A stretch of 64,000 nt of DNA from JACKNG01 sp040220855 (GCA_040220855.1 JAVJVZ010000036.1:1-64000), one strand, 5' to 3'. Counted from the first letter of the stretch, positions 50,256-60,185 are shown. Numbers and translations: made by a program. Notes: generated by a model from the sequence alone, not told the origin.

Positions 50256-53200
50256 TCACTGAGCGCCGCTGGCACGCCCGACTGCCGCACGCAGGCGCGC
50301 GGCATCGAGCGGCCGGAGCAGGCAGTCGTGCACCCCGAGCGCGCGCGCGGTGGCGGCGTCGAAACCGGCGCCCGCGTCGCCAATCACGATGACCGGCAGA
50401 TTCGGGCGCGTGGCGAGCAGGCGCGACGCGAGCTGTGTGCCGGTCAGGCCCCGCATTGCCTGCTCGGTGACCACCACGTCCCACGTGCCCGGCGCTGCGA
50501 CGAAGCGCGCGAGCGCAGCCTCGGTCTCGTGCACGACGGTCACCTGGTGACCATCCTGGATGAGCGGGGCAACGGTCGCGCCAGCGCTGCCTGCGTCACC
50601 GACGACGAGCACGCGGACGCCCGCTTTCGCTGCTTCGTTCGCGTGCTCCAAGGTGGCGTCGCCGCATGGCAGCAGGATGCTGAAGCGGGTGCCGTTGCCG
50701 GGTGTGCTGTCGATCAGCAGGTGGCCGCCGTAGCCGTGCACCGTGCCATGGACCATGGCGAGGCCCATGCCGCTGCCCTGACCGATCGGCTTGGTGGTGA
50801 AGAACGGCTCGAAGATGCGTTCCTGCTCGCCGGCGGCGATACCACAACCGTCATCGGCGACGACGATTTCGGCGTAGTCACCGGCGAAATCGACATGGCA
50901 TGACGCGCAGCTCGCGTGTACGCCGCGTCGATGGTGCAGGCCCAGGGTGATGTGCCCGCCGTCGGCCAGCGCATCGCGTGCATTGATGCACAGGTTGAGT
51001 ACCACCTGTTGCAGCTGCACCGCATTGGCGCTGACCGCTGGTACCGCGGTGTCGGCATCCGCGGCAAGCGCGATGGTGCTCGGCAGCATCGGGCGCAACA
51101 TGCGCGTCGATTCGTCGAGCAGGACCGCGAGGTCCACTGCTGCTACTTCGCGCGTCTCGCCCCGGCTGAACGCGAGCATCTGCGTGATCAGGTCGCGCGC
51201 ACGGTTACCGGCCGCGCTGATTTCTTCGAGATAGCCGGCAAGCTGTTGCGGGATGTCGTTCCCGAAGCGGCGCCGGGCGAGACCGGCGTAGCCGAGGATG
51301 CTGGCGAGGATGTTGTTGAAGTCGTGGGCTATGCCGCCGGTGAGCAGGCCGATGGCCTCCATGCGCTGCGCTTGCAGCAGCTGGTGCGCGAGGCGCTCGC
51401 GTTCGGCTTCGGCCGCGCGACGCCCGCTGACGTCGATGGTGATACCGTGGATGCCGCAGAGCTCGCCATCGCTGGCGATGGCCGCGCGCATGCGCGTTTC
51501 GAACCAGAGCACGCCGTCACGCCCGTCTGCGACACGGAAGTCGAGCATGACGAGGCCGGCGGTGGGGCCCGCGCGCACGCGGGCCACCGCATCTCTCACG
51601 GCAGCGACGTCGTCGCAGTGGATGATGGCGAGGAAAGCTTCGAAGGAGGCCGGCGTAGGGAGGTGGAAGCCACCTGGAAAGCCCGGCAGGGCAACGATGC
51701 GATCACTGGCGAAATCCCAGTACCAGGACGTCATCTGGGTGGCCGACAGCGCGAGGTTGAGCCGGGTCTCGCTCTCGCGCAGCGCCATCTCGGCCAGCTT
51801 GCGCTCGGTGATGTCCATGATGTGGCCATGCCACAGGATGCCGCCGTCGCTGTCGCGCAGCGGGGTGGCCTGGCCCAGCACCCAGCGGAGTTCGTCATCC
51901 TGGCGACGCATGCGGAACTCGGCGCGCCATTCCTGCATCCGTGCAGCGGATTCGCGCACCGAGGCCTCGACGCGGGCACGGTCCTCGGCGGCGATACGCT
52001 CGACGACGACGCTGGCGTCCTCGCGCACCGCTGCCGGTGACACGCCGTAGATGTCACGGATGCCCTCGCTCGAGTACGGGAAACTGTAATGGCCGTCAGC
52101 GTGCTGCTTGAACTGGTAGACCATGCCGGGGACCAGCCGCGCAATGCGCGCGAGACGCTGCTCGACCTCGCGCCGCGCACTCTCGGCGCGCACGCGCTCG
52201 CTGACGTCGTTGACCACGCCGAGCAGGTGTCCCCGGCGTGAGCCGGGCACCGCGACACGGCGGTAGTGGATCTCGAGGTGGCGCAACTCCCCACCAGGAT
52301 GCACGATGCGTACCTCGATGCGCCGCGCGACGGGTTCATCGAGTGGCATGGACAGGGCGGCGGCGGAGGCCAGCCGGAATGCGGCGTCGTCGTCCGGGTG
52401 GGTGCGGCTGGCGAGCAGGCGGGCCGACCACGGCGGCGGTTCGTCGAGCCCGTAGATGGCTGCCAGGGTCGGGGAGCCGCTGACCACGTTGCGGTCGAGA
52501 TCCCACTCGAACATCGCCAGGCGTGTCTGCTCCATGGCGAGCTGCAGCCGGTCTTCCGTACTGCGCAGGGAACGGGACAGCGTCTCGTCGATGGTGACAT
52601 CGCGCAATAATCCGAACATGCGGCGCGGCGCGCCGCCATCATCGTGCAGGGCGCGGACCTGCGGGTCGAACCAGCGCACGCCGCCATCCGCCTGGGGTAC
52701 CCGGAAGCGGCCGAGCTCGAACGGCCGCCCGTCGGCGAGTGCCCGGTAAGTGGCAAGCAGGCGCGGCCGGTCGTCCGGGTGCACGATGCGCGCCAGCTCG
52801 TCGCTCGACCAGGGATCGTCGCCGGTAGCCACGCCGAAGAAGCCGTCGCGATCGCCCAGGGTGAGCATCTCACCGGTGCGTGGATCGGTGACGAACAACA
52901 ACAGGTTGCCAGCGCTCATCGCGAGGTCGAGGAGGTCGCGCTGTTCCTGTGCGCGACGCATCTCGGCGCGCGCCTCGGTAACGTCGAAAATGAGGCCGAT
53001 GGCGCGCGGACGCTCGGCATCGACCAGGTTGCGGTAGCGCACCTCGATGTCGCGAAGGGAACCGTCGGGGCGGCGGATGCGGTAACTGACTTCGTGCATG
53101 CCGGCATCGTTGGCGCTGCGCGCCAGCCAGGCCGACACGCGCGCATCGTAAGCGGGCAGGTCCGCGGCGACGATGCGCTCCCGGATGCGATCGTAGTGCC

Positions 53201-53714
53201 ATGGGCCGCGTGGATCCTCCAGGCCGTAGATCTGCGCCAGCGCCGGCGGACCGATGCCGATGTTCGTAGTGAGGTCGCGCTCGAACCAGGCCACCCTCGA
53301 CTCGGTCAACGCGAGTTCGAAGCGTGCCGCCGTATGCAGCGGTCGCATGCCACCGATGGCCTCGACGGCATCGATGGTGACGACCACGTGGTTGACGGTG
53401 GCGCCGGCGACGGTCGGGCTCAGCCGACAGGCCGCAAGCACCGAGGCGTTGGCACTATCGAGCGGCCATTCCAGCTCGGCCGGGTGCGCCGAGGCGACCG
53501 CCCGCTCATGTGCCGCCCGCAGGTGCGTAGCAAAATCGGCCGGTGCCAGGTCTGTGAGCGGATGCCCCACGAGTGACGCATCGAGGTCGCGCCGATGCGA
53601 CGATTCGAGGCCGGCGGATATGACCGTCCCGTCCGGCGTGCACACGAGCAGCAGGCGCTCGCCCCGGTCGAGTGTCAACGGGGAGGCCTGCGCGCGGGCT
53701 GGCTGCGAACTCAT
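50256..53714 (-). CDS. Hybrid sensor histidine kinase with six PAS domains and a degenerate receiver
   Basis: A 1,152-residue cytoplasmic kinase. I count six PAS-like domains over residues about 15-775 (ITERKLAEMALRESETRL marks one PAC end). HisKA has H797 in GGIAHDFNNILASILGY; the HATPase has LNLCINARDALADGG (N box), VVADDGCGIA (G1) and GQGSGMGLAMVHG (G2). The C-terminal receiver (about 1030-1150) lacks the phospho-acceptor Asp: E1084 in VVVTEQAMRG is in its place, and the conserved Lys is R1134. No transmembrane helix is visible. It would sense a soluble signal. It stands alone, with no partner response regulator next to it. Confidence 0.9.
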   Translation of the reverse strand: MSSQPARAQASPLTLDRGERLLLVCTPDGTVISAGLESSHRRDLDASLVGHPLTDLAPADFATHLRAAHERAVASAHPAELEWPLDSANASVLAACRLSPTVAGATVNHVVVTIDAVEAIGGMRPLHTAARFELALTESRVAWFERDLTTNIGIGPPALAQIYGLEDPRGPWHYDRIRERIVAADLPAYDARVSAWLARSANDAGMHEVSYRIRRPDGSLRDIEVRYRNLVDAERPRAIGLIFDVTEARAEMRRAQEQRDLLDLAMSAGNLLLFVTDPRTGEMLTLGDRDGFFGVATGDDPWSSDELARIVHPDDRPRLLATYRALADGRPFELGRFRVPQADGGVRWFDPQVRALHDDGGAPRRMFGLLRDVTIDETLSRSLRSTEDRLQLAMEQTRLAMFEWDLDRNVVSGSPTLAAIYGLDEPPPWSARLLASRTHPDDDAAFRLASAAALSMPLDEPVARRIEVRIVHPGGELRHLEIHYRRVAVPGSRRGHLLGVVNDVSERVRAESARREVEQRLARIARLVPGMVYQFKQHADGHYSFPYSSEGIRDIYGVSPAAVREDASVVVERIAAEDRARVEASVRESAARMQEWRAEFRMRRQDDELRWVLGQATPLRDSDGGILWHGHIMDITERKLAEMALRESETRLNLALSATQMTSWYWDFASDRIVALPGFPGGFHLPTPASFEAFLAIIHCDDVAAVRDAVARVRAGPTAGLVMLDFRVADGRDGVLWFETRMRAAIASDGELCGIHGITIDVSGRRAAEAERERLAHQLLQAQRMEAIGLLTGGIAHDFNNILASILGYAGLARRRFGNDIPQQLAGYLEEISAAGNRARDLITQMLAFSRGETREVAAVDLAVLLDESTRMLRPMLPSTIALAADADTAVPAVSANAVQLQQVVLNLCINARDALADGGHITLGLHHRRGVHASCASCHVDFAGDYAEIVVADDGCGIAAGEQERIFEPFFTTKPIGQGSGMGLAMVHGTVHGYGGHLLIDSTPGNGTRFSILLPCGDATLEHANEAAKAGVRVLVVGDAGSAGATVAPLIQDGHQVTVVHETEAALARFVAAPGTWDVVVTEQAMRGLTGTQLASRLLATRPNLPVIVIGDAGAGFDAATARALGVHDCLLRPLDAARLRAAVGRASGAQ

Positions 53715-54044
53715 GTTAGGGCTGTGCGGGCGTGGCGCGCGTTCCGATGCGCGGCGCTTCGGTCGGGGAAGCAGCGCGGCAGATCATCCGCCTGCGGCGG
53801 CGCGGCGATCCCAGCGGGCGCCACGCGCGCCGCCTCACGCGCTGGCTGACGACGCGCTCGCGCGCGCGCAGGCGCGCTGCAGCAGGCACCAGGCAGCAGC
53901 GTATAGCGTCGTGCGCATGCCGCGCTACGCGGCGGCCGGCGTGCACTACCCACGGCGATGTTCGGTCTGACACGGGCCACCGCGCCGAGTGTCGCCGCGT
54001 AGCAAGCTGTCGGCTCCTGCCACGATCGATCGCGTGCCGTCGAT
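53715..54044. other. Intergenic region, 330 bp
   Basis: This stretch lies between the hybrid kinase start and the rhodanese stop. I see no coding frame with family support, no repeat, no hairpin with a T-tract and no tRNA. It is very GC-rich, and the open frames here look like chance products. Confidence 0.4.
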
Positions 54045-54458
54045 TCAGCTCTTTGGTTTGGGCAGCTTGGCTTCGCGCTCCTCGGTGGGCATTCCGGCCT
54101 TGACCCAGGCGCCGTAGCCGCCGGCCATGTGGGCGACCGGCGCGAGCCCCATGCGGTGCACGGTCTGGGCGGCGAGCGCCGAGCGCATGCCACCGGCACA
54201 GTAGAAGATGAACTTCTTGCCCGAGGCGAAGTCCTCGCGGTGGTAGGGGCTCTGCGGATCGACCCAGAACTCGAGCATGCCGCGGGGCGCGTGCACCGAG
54301 CCCGCGATGGCGCCATCGCGCCAGAGTTCGCGCACGTCGCGGATGTCGACCAGCTGCACATCGGGATCGTCCTTCACCGCCGCTACCTGTTCGACGGTCA
54401 TGGTCTCGATTTCCTGCTCTGCCTCGGCGCAGAGTTCCTTGATGCCCTTCGTAATCAT
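54045..54458 (-). CDS. Rhodanese-like sulfurtransferase
   Basis: A 137-residue single-domain rhodanese. DVQLVDIRDVRELWRDGAIA is the N-terminal CH2A-type segment, and the active-site loop is FYCAGGMRSALA with C87. AGGAG lies 6 bases before the ATG at 54458. It would transfer sulfane sulfur to a thiol or cyanide acceptor. The gene is monocistronic, 108 bp downstream of the SDR gene on the same strand. Confidence 0.9.
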   Translation of the reverse strand: MITKGIKELCAEAEQEIETMTVEQVAAVKDDPDVQLVDIRDVRELWRDGAIAGSVHAPRGMLEFWVDPQSPYHREDFASGKKFIFYCAGGMRSALAAQTVHRMGLAPVAHMAGGYGAWVKAGMPTEEREAKLPKPKS

Positions 54459-54566
54459 GGTGACTCCTGGAACGGTGGTGAGAAACACCCGGCGACGCTC
54501 GGGCCGCCAGCGTGAACGGCATTTATTCCTGCGCGGCGCGGTCGCGTCAAGCGCCCGCCGGTGTGC

Positions 54567-55328
54567 TCATCCGCCCGGGCCGCCGCCGTTGACGTAGATC
54601 ACTTCGCCGCTGACGAAACTCGCCGTCGAGGAGACCAGCATCGCGACCATTGCCGCAATCTCCTCGGGCCGGCCGATGCGGCGCAGCGGAACCGAATCGA
54701 CGAAGGCCTGCGCGCGAGCGGCGCCCATCCGCTCCAGCAGGCCGTTGAGCATGTCGGTCGCGATGGGGCCGGGTGCGATGGCGTTGACGTGGATGCCGTG
54801 CGGGCCTTCTTCCTTGGCGAGGATGCGGGTGAGTGCTTCGATCCCGGCCTTGGATACCGTGTAGGCGCCAAACGTCGGCGGCATGCGCTGGGTCACGTTG
54901 GAGGACAGGTTGACGATGTGGCCGCCGCCCCGCCCGCGCATGTGCGGGACCACTGCATGGACCATGTGATAGGTGCCGTTCAGATTGACGTCGATGATGC
55001 GCGCCCAGGCGGACGGCGAGGTATCGGCGATGAGCGTGTCATTGGAGGAGACGCCGGCGTTGTTGACCAGCACGTCGATATGGCCCCAGGCATCGAGCAC
55101 CGCGTCGACCAGCGCGCTCGCGGCATCCGGCGCTCCGAGGTCGGCGCACAGCGCGAGCGCGCGCCGTCCGCTGGCCTCGATGGCCCGCGCGGTGTCGGCT
55201 GCACCGTCGGTGTCGCTGACGTAGCTCAATGCGACATCGCAGCCGTCGGCGGCGAGCGCGAGTGCAATGGCGCGCCCGATGCCACGTGAGCCGCCCGTGA
55301 CGAGGGCGACGCGGTGGGATGAAGTCAT
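54567..55328 (-). CDS. SDR-family oxidoreductase (FabG-like)
   Basis: A 253-residue classical short-chain dehydrogenase. The nucleotide motif is VTGGSRGIGRAIA (T-G-x3-G-x-G), the structural motif is LVNNAG, and the catalytic tetrad has NLSSN (Ser), YTVSK (Tyr and Lys) with an Asn in the NLNGTYH helix. The acyl-carrier-protein type of FabG is possible, but so is a catabolic ketoreductase. It is in a row of same-strand genes (LLM, MlaC, SDR, rhodanese) with longer gaps, so co-transcription is uncertain. Confidence 0.9.
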   Translation of the reverse strand: MTSSHRVALVTGGSRGIGRAIALALAADGCDVALSYVSDTDGAADTARAIEASGRRALALCADLGAPDAASALVDAVLDAWGHIDVLVNNAGVSSNDTLIADTSPSAWARIIDVNLNGTYHMVHAVVPHMRGRGGGHIVNLSSNVTQRMPPTFGAYTVSKAGIEALTRILAKEEGPHGIHVNAIAPGPIATDMLNGLLERMGAARAQAFVDSVPLRRIGRPEEIAAMVAMLVSSTASFVSGEVIYVNGGGPGG

Positions 55329-55541
55329 ACAGCGGTCTCCGGGCTACGAGCCAGGCGCCATGATCGCAGTCGTCACCGGCCAGGGCAAAGAGCGACCAGC
55401 CGGGTCGGCCCTCGCGGCGCACCGCTCGGCGGTCGAGCAGGCACAGCCGGGGCAGCGTCGCAAGGTGGCGCCTCGTTGCATTGTTGAGACAGGGCGAAAG
55501 CTGGCGTTCCGGCTGCGCTCGCGACGGCAGGGCACCGGCCT

Positions 55542-56240
55542 TCAGCCTTGCTCGGCGATCCGTTGGCGCAACTCTTCAATCAGTTCCCGCGGCGTGATCT
55601 CGAGCAGGCGCGGCTGGATCTGCGCGCGGTAGACCAGTACCGCGCTGATCCCGCTGACGACGACATCGAAGGCGCGCCAGTGGCCGTCGCGGTAGCCCAT
55701 GCGCACCTCGACCGGGATTTCGAGCCCGCGCCACTCGACGCGCGCAGCGACCGTGGCCCGGGTATCCGACTTGAACTCCTGCTCGGAGAAGGTCACCAGC
55801 TCGTTGTCGTAGTAGATCTGCAGGCGCGAGAGGTAGTAGCGGCAGAGGAAGTCGCCGAACACCGCAACGAACTCGCGTTGCGCCGCGGCATCGAGGTCCT
55901 GCCAGCTGCCCATCAGCACGAGGCGTGAGAAGGTCTCGATGTCGAACAGTTGGTGCGCGATGGCGCACAGGCGATCGCGCTGTTCCACGGCGCGTTCGGC
56001 ATAGGCCGGATCTTTCAATATCGCGATGGCGGCGCCGACGTGCTCGCGCACGACGTCAATCGGTTGCGGCGCATCCGACGGCAAGGCAGCGCGTGCGGGC
56101 GCGCCGGCGAGCGCTGTGGCCAGCAGTGCCGTGACCAGCCAGGTGACGAGCCCCGTGACGCCCCGGGTGACGACCCTGGGCGCGGGCGCGGCAACAACCC
56201 GGGCGGCCGGGACCCGCCGCGGCGCAGGCCCCCCGATCAT
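55542..56240 (-). CDS. MlaC/Ttg2D-like phospholipid-binding protein
   Basis: A 232-residue exported protein. A long, basic, Val/Arg-rich N terminus precedes the signal helix (TWLVTALLATALAGAPARAA). The mature domain has QLFDIETFSRLVLMGSWQDLD, FVAVFGDFLCRYYLSRLQIY and WRAFDVVVSGISAVLVYRAQ, typical of MlaC, which ferries phospholipids across the periplasm for the Mla ABC system. No other mla gene lies nearby, so this is an orphan copy. Its ATG overlaps the LLM stop codon by four bases. Confidence 0.85.
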   Translation of the reverse strand: MIGGPAPRRVPAARVVAAPAPRVVTRGVTGLVTWLVTALLATALAGAPARAALPSDAPQPIDVVREHVGAAIAILKDPAYAERAVEQRDRLCAIAHQLFDIETFSRLVLMGSWQDLDAAAQREFVAVFGDFLCRYYLSRLQIYYDNELVTFSEQEFKSDTRATVAARVEWRGLEIPVEVRMGYRDGHWRAFDVVVSGISAVLVYRAQIQPRLLEITPRELIEELRQRIAEQG

Positions 56241-57136
56241 GCGAACACCTCGAACAGCTCGGTAAAGGCCTGCAGCTGGCCGCCGGCCGTCGAACTCGGG
56301 ACCAGGATGGGCGTCGACACGCCGGCTTCGTACCAGCGCGCGAGTTCGTCGCGGATACGCGACGGCGGCCCGGCGAGCGTGGTGTCGTCCAGCCACTGGT
56401 CGCTCAGGCAGGCGGGGATGCGCTCGGGGGCGCCATCGGTGATGCAGCGCTCGACGGCGTCCATTTCCGCACCGTAGCCGGCTTCGCGCCAGTAGTTTCG
56501 ATAGTTCGGCAACAGTGCGTAGGAAGTCAGCGTCTTGCGATTGACCGCGCGCGCGGCGTCGAGGTCACTGGCGACACAGGTCGGGATCATGTTGCCGATG
56601 AAGAACCCGGCGCCGACGCCACCTGCGGCGGCCAGCGAGAACGCCATGTGGCTGCGCGCAGCGTTGGCGAACACGAGCCCCTCGGCGATGTCGGCAGCGA
56701 GCGCGATCATGCGCCGACGCAGCGTCGCCAGTACCACCGGCGGCAGCTCGCCGGCACGGGGTGCCGCGCGCAGGCGGGCGACGAATGCGCGCATGTCGGC
56801 GAGCGGCGGGCCGGGTTCGAGGCCGCGTGCGGCCAGGGTCGGCTCGTGGGCGACACCGACGCCGAAACGGAAACGGCCCGGCGCGAGTTCGTGAATGAAC
56901 GCCGCGGTCTGCGCGTAGTCCTCGGGCTGTCGGTAGTAGATCGGCTGGATGCTGGTGCCGAAGGGAATGCGCTCGGTGACCAGCGCGATGGCTTCGCAGA
57001 GCGCGAGGCCGTCGCCGAAGCTCGGGCAGTAGATCCCGGCGAAACCACGTTGCTCGATTTCGCGCGCGAGATCGAGCGTGCGGCGGCGGCGTCCGGGCAC
57101 GGCAGCGAGGCCGACGGCAGGGAGTGCAGGTTTCAT
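56237..57136 (-). CDS. LLM-class (luciferase-like) oxidoreductase
   Basis: A 299-residue TIM-barrel protein of the luciferase-like monooxygenase family. LAREIEQRGFAGIYCPSFGD, IPFGTSIQPIYYRQPEDYAQ and GRFRFGVGVAHEPTLAARG are typical of the F420- or FMN-dependent group. It lacks a separate reductase neighbour. The cofactor (F420 versus FMN) is not decided by the sequence. It overlaps the MlaC-like gene by four bases, an odd pairing that may be only transcriptional. Confidence 0.85.
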   Translation of the reverse strand: MKPALPAVGLAAVPGRRRRTLDLAREIEQRGFAGIYCPSFGDGLALCEAIALVTERIPFGTSIQPIYYRQPEDYAQTAAFIHELAPGRFRFGVGVAHEPTLAARGLEPGPPLADMRAFVARLRAAPRAGELPPVVLATLRRRMIALAADIAEGLVFANAARSHMAFSLAAAGGVGAGFFIGNMIPTCVASDLDAARAVNRKTLTSYALLPNYRNYWREAGYGAEMDAVERCITDGAPERIPACLSDQWLDDTTLAGPPSRIRDELARWYEAGVSTPILVPSSTAGGQLQAFTELFEVFA

Positions 57137-57205
57137 GGGAGCGCGATCCTATCGCGTGCCACGGTCGGCTGTCATACGCTGCCGCCGAGGTGGGCGGCGT
57201 CGCGC

Positions 57206-60022
57206 TCAGCGCCTGGCGGCACTGGCGCCTGTCGATCCGGCTGCCGTCACCACCTCGGCGAGCGGTTTCTCGTGCCCCACCGCGTAACCCTGGACGAAAT
57301 CGATACCCACACGTCGCAGCACCGAGACCTGCTCGGGACGTTCGACGTATTCCGCGATAGTCTGCATACGCATCGCACGGGCGACCCCGGCAATCGAGCG
57401 GACGATCGCTTCGTCGACCGGATTGGCATCCACGGCGCGAATGAAGGTGCCATCGATCTTGAGGAAGTCGACGTCGAGCTCCTTGAGGTAGCCGTACGAC
57501 GAGAAGCCGGTACCGAAATCGTCGAGGGCGAAGCGGCAGCCGTAGTGTCGCATCCGTCGGATGAAACGCGCGGCGCGTTCGAAGTTCGACATGAACTCGC
57601 TCTCGGTGATCTCGAAGCAGAGCTGTTCCCCGAACGGGTGTGTGCGCAGCTGTGCGGCGAGGAACTCCTCGAAGCGCTCGCTCTGCAGGGACTGGGTCGC
57701 GAGGTTGATGGCGAGACGGAGCTTGGCCGCCGTGGCGTCCGGTAGCGTGGCGAGAGTCTCGAGCGTGGTGCGCACGACCCACTGATCGACTTCGCTGGCA
57801 TAACCGTACTTTTCGGCCGCCGGAATGAGTTCGCCCGCCCCCGACAGGCTGCCGTCGGTATCGTGCAGGCGCAGCAACAGCTCGTAGTGCGCGATGCGCG
57901 GCTGTGGCGCCGTCTCGCCGATAGCCGCGACGGGCTGTGCATAGAGACGCAGGCGGCCGGCCTCGAGGGCGTCAGCGAGCTGTGACACCGCGCGCACCTG
58001 GTCGCGCTGCAACCGCATGTCGGACTGATCGGCATTGTAGAGCTCGATGCGATTGCGACCGCTGCGCTTGGCCGCGTAACAGGCGGCATCGGCGCTCTGC
58101 ATGGCCTCGTCCACCGATTCGCCGCCGCGTAGCAACACGATGCCCGCGCTGGCGCCGATGGTATGCGTGCGCCCTTCGTACTCGAAGCGGAACTCGTCGA
58201 TGCATTTGAGCACTGCGCGCGCGACTACCTGCGCTTCGCCGGCCGAGGCATCGGGCACGAGCAGGGCGAACTCGTCGCCACCGATCCGTGCGAGCACGCA
58301 GTCGTGTGGCACGATCGCGCCGAGATCGGCAGCCAGGCGTCGCAACAGCGCGTCGCCGGTCGAATGTCCGCAGGTATCGTTGATCAACTTGAAACGATCG
58401 AGATCGAAGAAAACCAGCGCATGCCGACCGTGTGGCGGCGCCGTCTCGACCAACTCGCCGAGGCGCTGCTCGAAGGCGCGGCGGTTGAGCAGGCCCGTGA
58501 GGTAGTCGTGGCTGGCGTGGTAGGCATTGGCGTCGGCCAGCGCCTTGCGCTCGGAGATGTCGTGCAGAATCAGCGCAACGAAGCGCGGCTTGCCGCTGGC
58601 GTCGGCCACGGTGCTGAGGTCGAGCCGCGCCCAGAACGGATCCTGGCCGCTGCGCGTGCATTCGAGTTCGAGTTCGAGGCTGTCGCCGGCACCGTCGAGC
58701 AGGGTGCGGATGTCACGCTCGAGCGCAGTGCGATGCGCCGGACCGACGATGGTACGCACGGCATTACCACGCAGGGTACCGCTCGGGCGGGACAGCATGG
58801 TGTGCGCTCGCGCGTTCGCTTCGATGATGTCGAGCTCGGCATCGAGAATCATGATGCTGATGGAACTGCGTGCAAAGATGGCCTGGAAGCGTGCTTCGCT
58901 GGATTCGAGAGCCGCGGTGGCGGCGAGTTCGGCGCTGATGTCGCGGAACACCCCGAAGGCGGCCGTGTCGCCGCCCTCGAAGCCGGCCTGCAGTGTGCCC
59001 GACAAGGTGACGCGATCACCGTCGCCGGCTTGCAGGGCGAACTCGAGCGGGCGCGCGCCGGCGCCGGCGAGAACGTCCTCGAGTGCTGCGCGGAAATCCG
59101 CGCGACTGTCGGCCGCGACGTGCGCGGTGAGGCTGGCTCCGTGCGCCAGGGCGGCGCGGTCGAGCGCGAGCGCACGTAACGCCGCATCGTTGGCGAACAG
59201 GAGCCGACCATGGCGGTCGACGCTGAGGATGAGCTCGCCGGTCAGTTCGACGATATCGCGGTAACGGCGGCGGCTCTGCTCGAGTTCGTCGCTGCGCTCG
59301 CTCAGCTCGTCGACGAGCAGGTTGAGTTCGTCGGTACGCAGCCGCACGCGCGTCTCGAGCTCGTCGTTGAGGCGCTCGATGAGCGTGGCGTGGCGGGTGA
59401 GGTCTTCGACCAGCGCCGCGTTGGCCGCTTCGTGACCGTAGGCCTCCCGGACCAAACGTCCCATGCGCAGGCCCGCGACGAGCAGCAGCGTGGAGAAGAG
59501 CAGCAAGGCGACGCCGAGAATGCGCCGCGTCGGGTCGGGCGCCAGCATCATCGCGGCGCTGAAGGGCAGTACGGCCGGCAACGCCAGGCACAGCACGCTG
59601 CGCGGGCGGCTCGCAAAGCCCGCCACGGCGCCGGCCACGAGCCCGAACAGGCACAGCATCATGAGCATGTCGCCGAACAGGGTACGCGGTAGAGCGACCG
59701 CGCCGACGCTCCAGCTCAGCCCGACCAGGACCAGGGGGTAATCGAACGCCAGCATGTCGGGGGTGCGCCCGGCGGCGAGCTGCGAGCGGCAGCGGCGCGC
59801 GCCGTGCACCCGCAGGAACACCGTCAGCGCGACTGCGGCGAACCAGGCGATGGCTGGCGGCAGGGGCAGCGAGCCACGCAGCAGGAACACGACGCCGGCG
59901 GCCGCGCACAGCGTGCCGCCCGCGGTGAGGCTGGTGGTCAGCACGAGATGCTCGAAGTTGCGCCGCGCAAACGCAAGGGGTGGCTGAGCCGGGGCGTCGC
60001 TGACGACGGGGACTGCGGTCAT
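57206..60022 (-). CDS. GGDEF-EAL protein with membrane sensor and PAS domains
   Basis: A 938-residue signalling protein. The N-terminal block has about six hydrophobic helices (residues 25-195), then a coiled segment (LVDELSERSDELEQSRRRY), two PAS domains (about 235-475), GGDEF (residues 581-585 in RIGGDEFALL) and EAL (E714 in YELLLR, D834-D835 in DDFGTGFSS). The inhibitory RxxD site before GGDEF is absent. Both active sites look intact, so it may make and degrade c-di-GMP. The start ATG 60022 has a weak ribosome site. It is divergent from paaA. Confidence 0.9.
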   Translation of the reverse strand: MTAVPVVSDAPAQPPLAFARRNFEHLVLTTSLTAGGTLCAAAGVVFLLRGSLPLPPAIAWFAAVALTVFLRVHGARRCRSQLAAGRTPDMLAFDYPLVLVGLSWSVGAVALPRTLFGDMLMMLCLFGLVAGAVAGFASRPRSVLCLALPAVLPFSAAMMLAPDPTRRILGVALLLFSTLLLVAGLRMGRLVREAYGHEAANAALVEDLTRHATLIERLNDELETRVRLRTDELNLLVDELSERSDELEQSRRRYRDIVELTGELILSVDRHGRLLFANDAALRALALDRAALAHGASLTAHVAADSRADFRAALEDVLAGAGARPLEFALQAGDGDRVTLSGTLQAGFEGGDTAAFGVFRDISAELAATAALESSEARFQAIFARSSISIMILDAELDIIEANARAHTMLSRPSGTLRGNAVRTIVGPAHRTALERDIRTLLDGAGDSLELELECTRSGQDPFWARLDLSTVADASGKPRFVALILHDISERKALADANAYHASHDYLTGLLNRRAFEQRLGELVETAPPHGRHALVFFDLDRFKLINDTCGHSTGDALLRRLAADLGAIVPHDCVLARIGGDEFALLVPDASAGEAQVVARAVLKCIDEFRFEYEGRTHTIGASAGIVLLRGGESVDEAMQSADAACYAAKRSGRNRIELYNADQSDMRLQRDQVRAVSQLADALEAGRLRLYAQPVAAIGETAPQPRIAHYELLLRLHDTDGSLSGAGELIPAAEKYGYASEVDQWVVRTTLETLATLPDATAAKLRLAINLATQSLQSERFEEFLAAQLRTHPFGEQLCFEITESEFMSNFERAARFIRRMRHYGCRFALDDFGTGFSSYGYLKELDVDFLKIDGTFIRAVDANPVDEAIVRSIAGVARAMRMQTIAEYVERPEQVSVLRRVGIDFVQGYAVGHEKPLAEVVTAAGSTGASAARR

Positions 60023-60107
60023 GGATGGGGACGGCCGGGTGCGTGGGCCAAGTATGCCTCGCTGCGCCGCGTGGGTGTGAGCACCCAGGTGTCGTAACAC
60101 AAAAATA

Positions 60108-60134
60108 TTGAATATCTGGAGAATAATGTAATAC
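60108..60134 (+). promoter_or_regulatory. Candidate paa promoter
   Basis: TTGAAT at 60108-60113 and TG-TAATAC (60127-60134, hexamer 60129-60134) lie in an unusually A/T-rich tract about 50 bp before paaA. The 15-bp spacer is short, but the extended -10 TG may compensate. The tract is the likely site for PaaX or another regulator. I see no clear operator palindrome. Confidence 0.4.
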
Positions 60135-60185
60135 TTTTGCCACGGGTCCCGCACCGGGGCCGTCATCCTGCAGCGGGAGAGCCCC

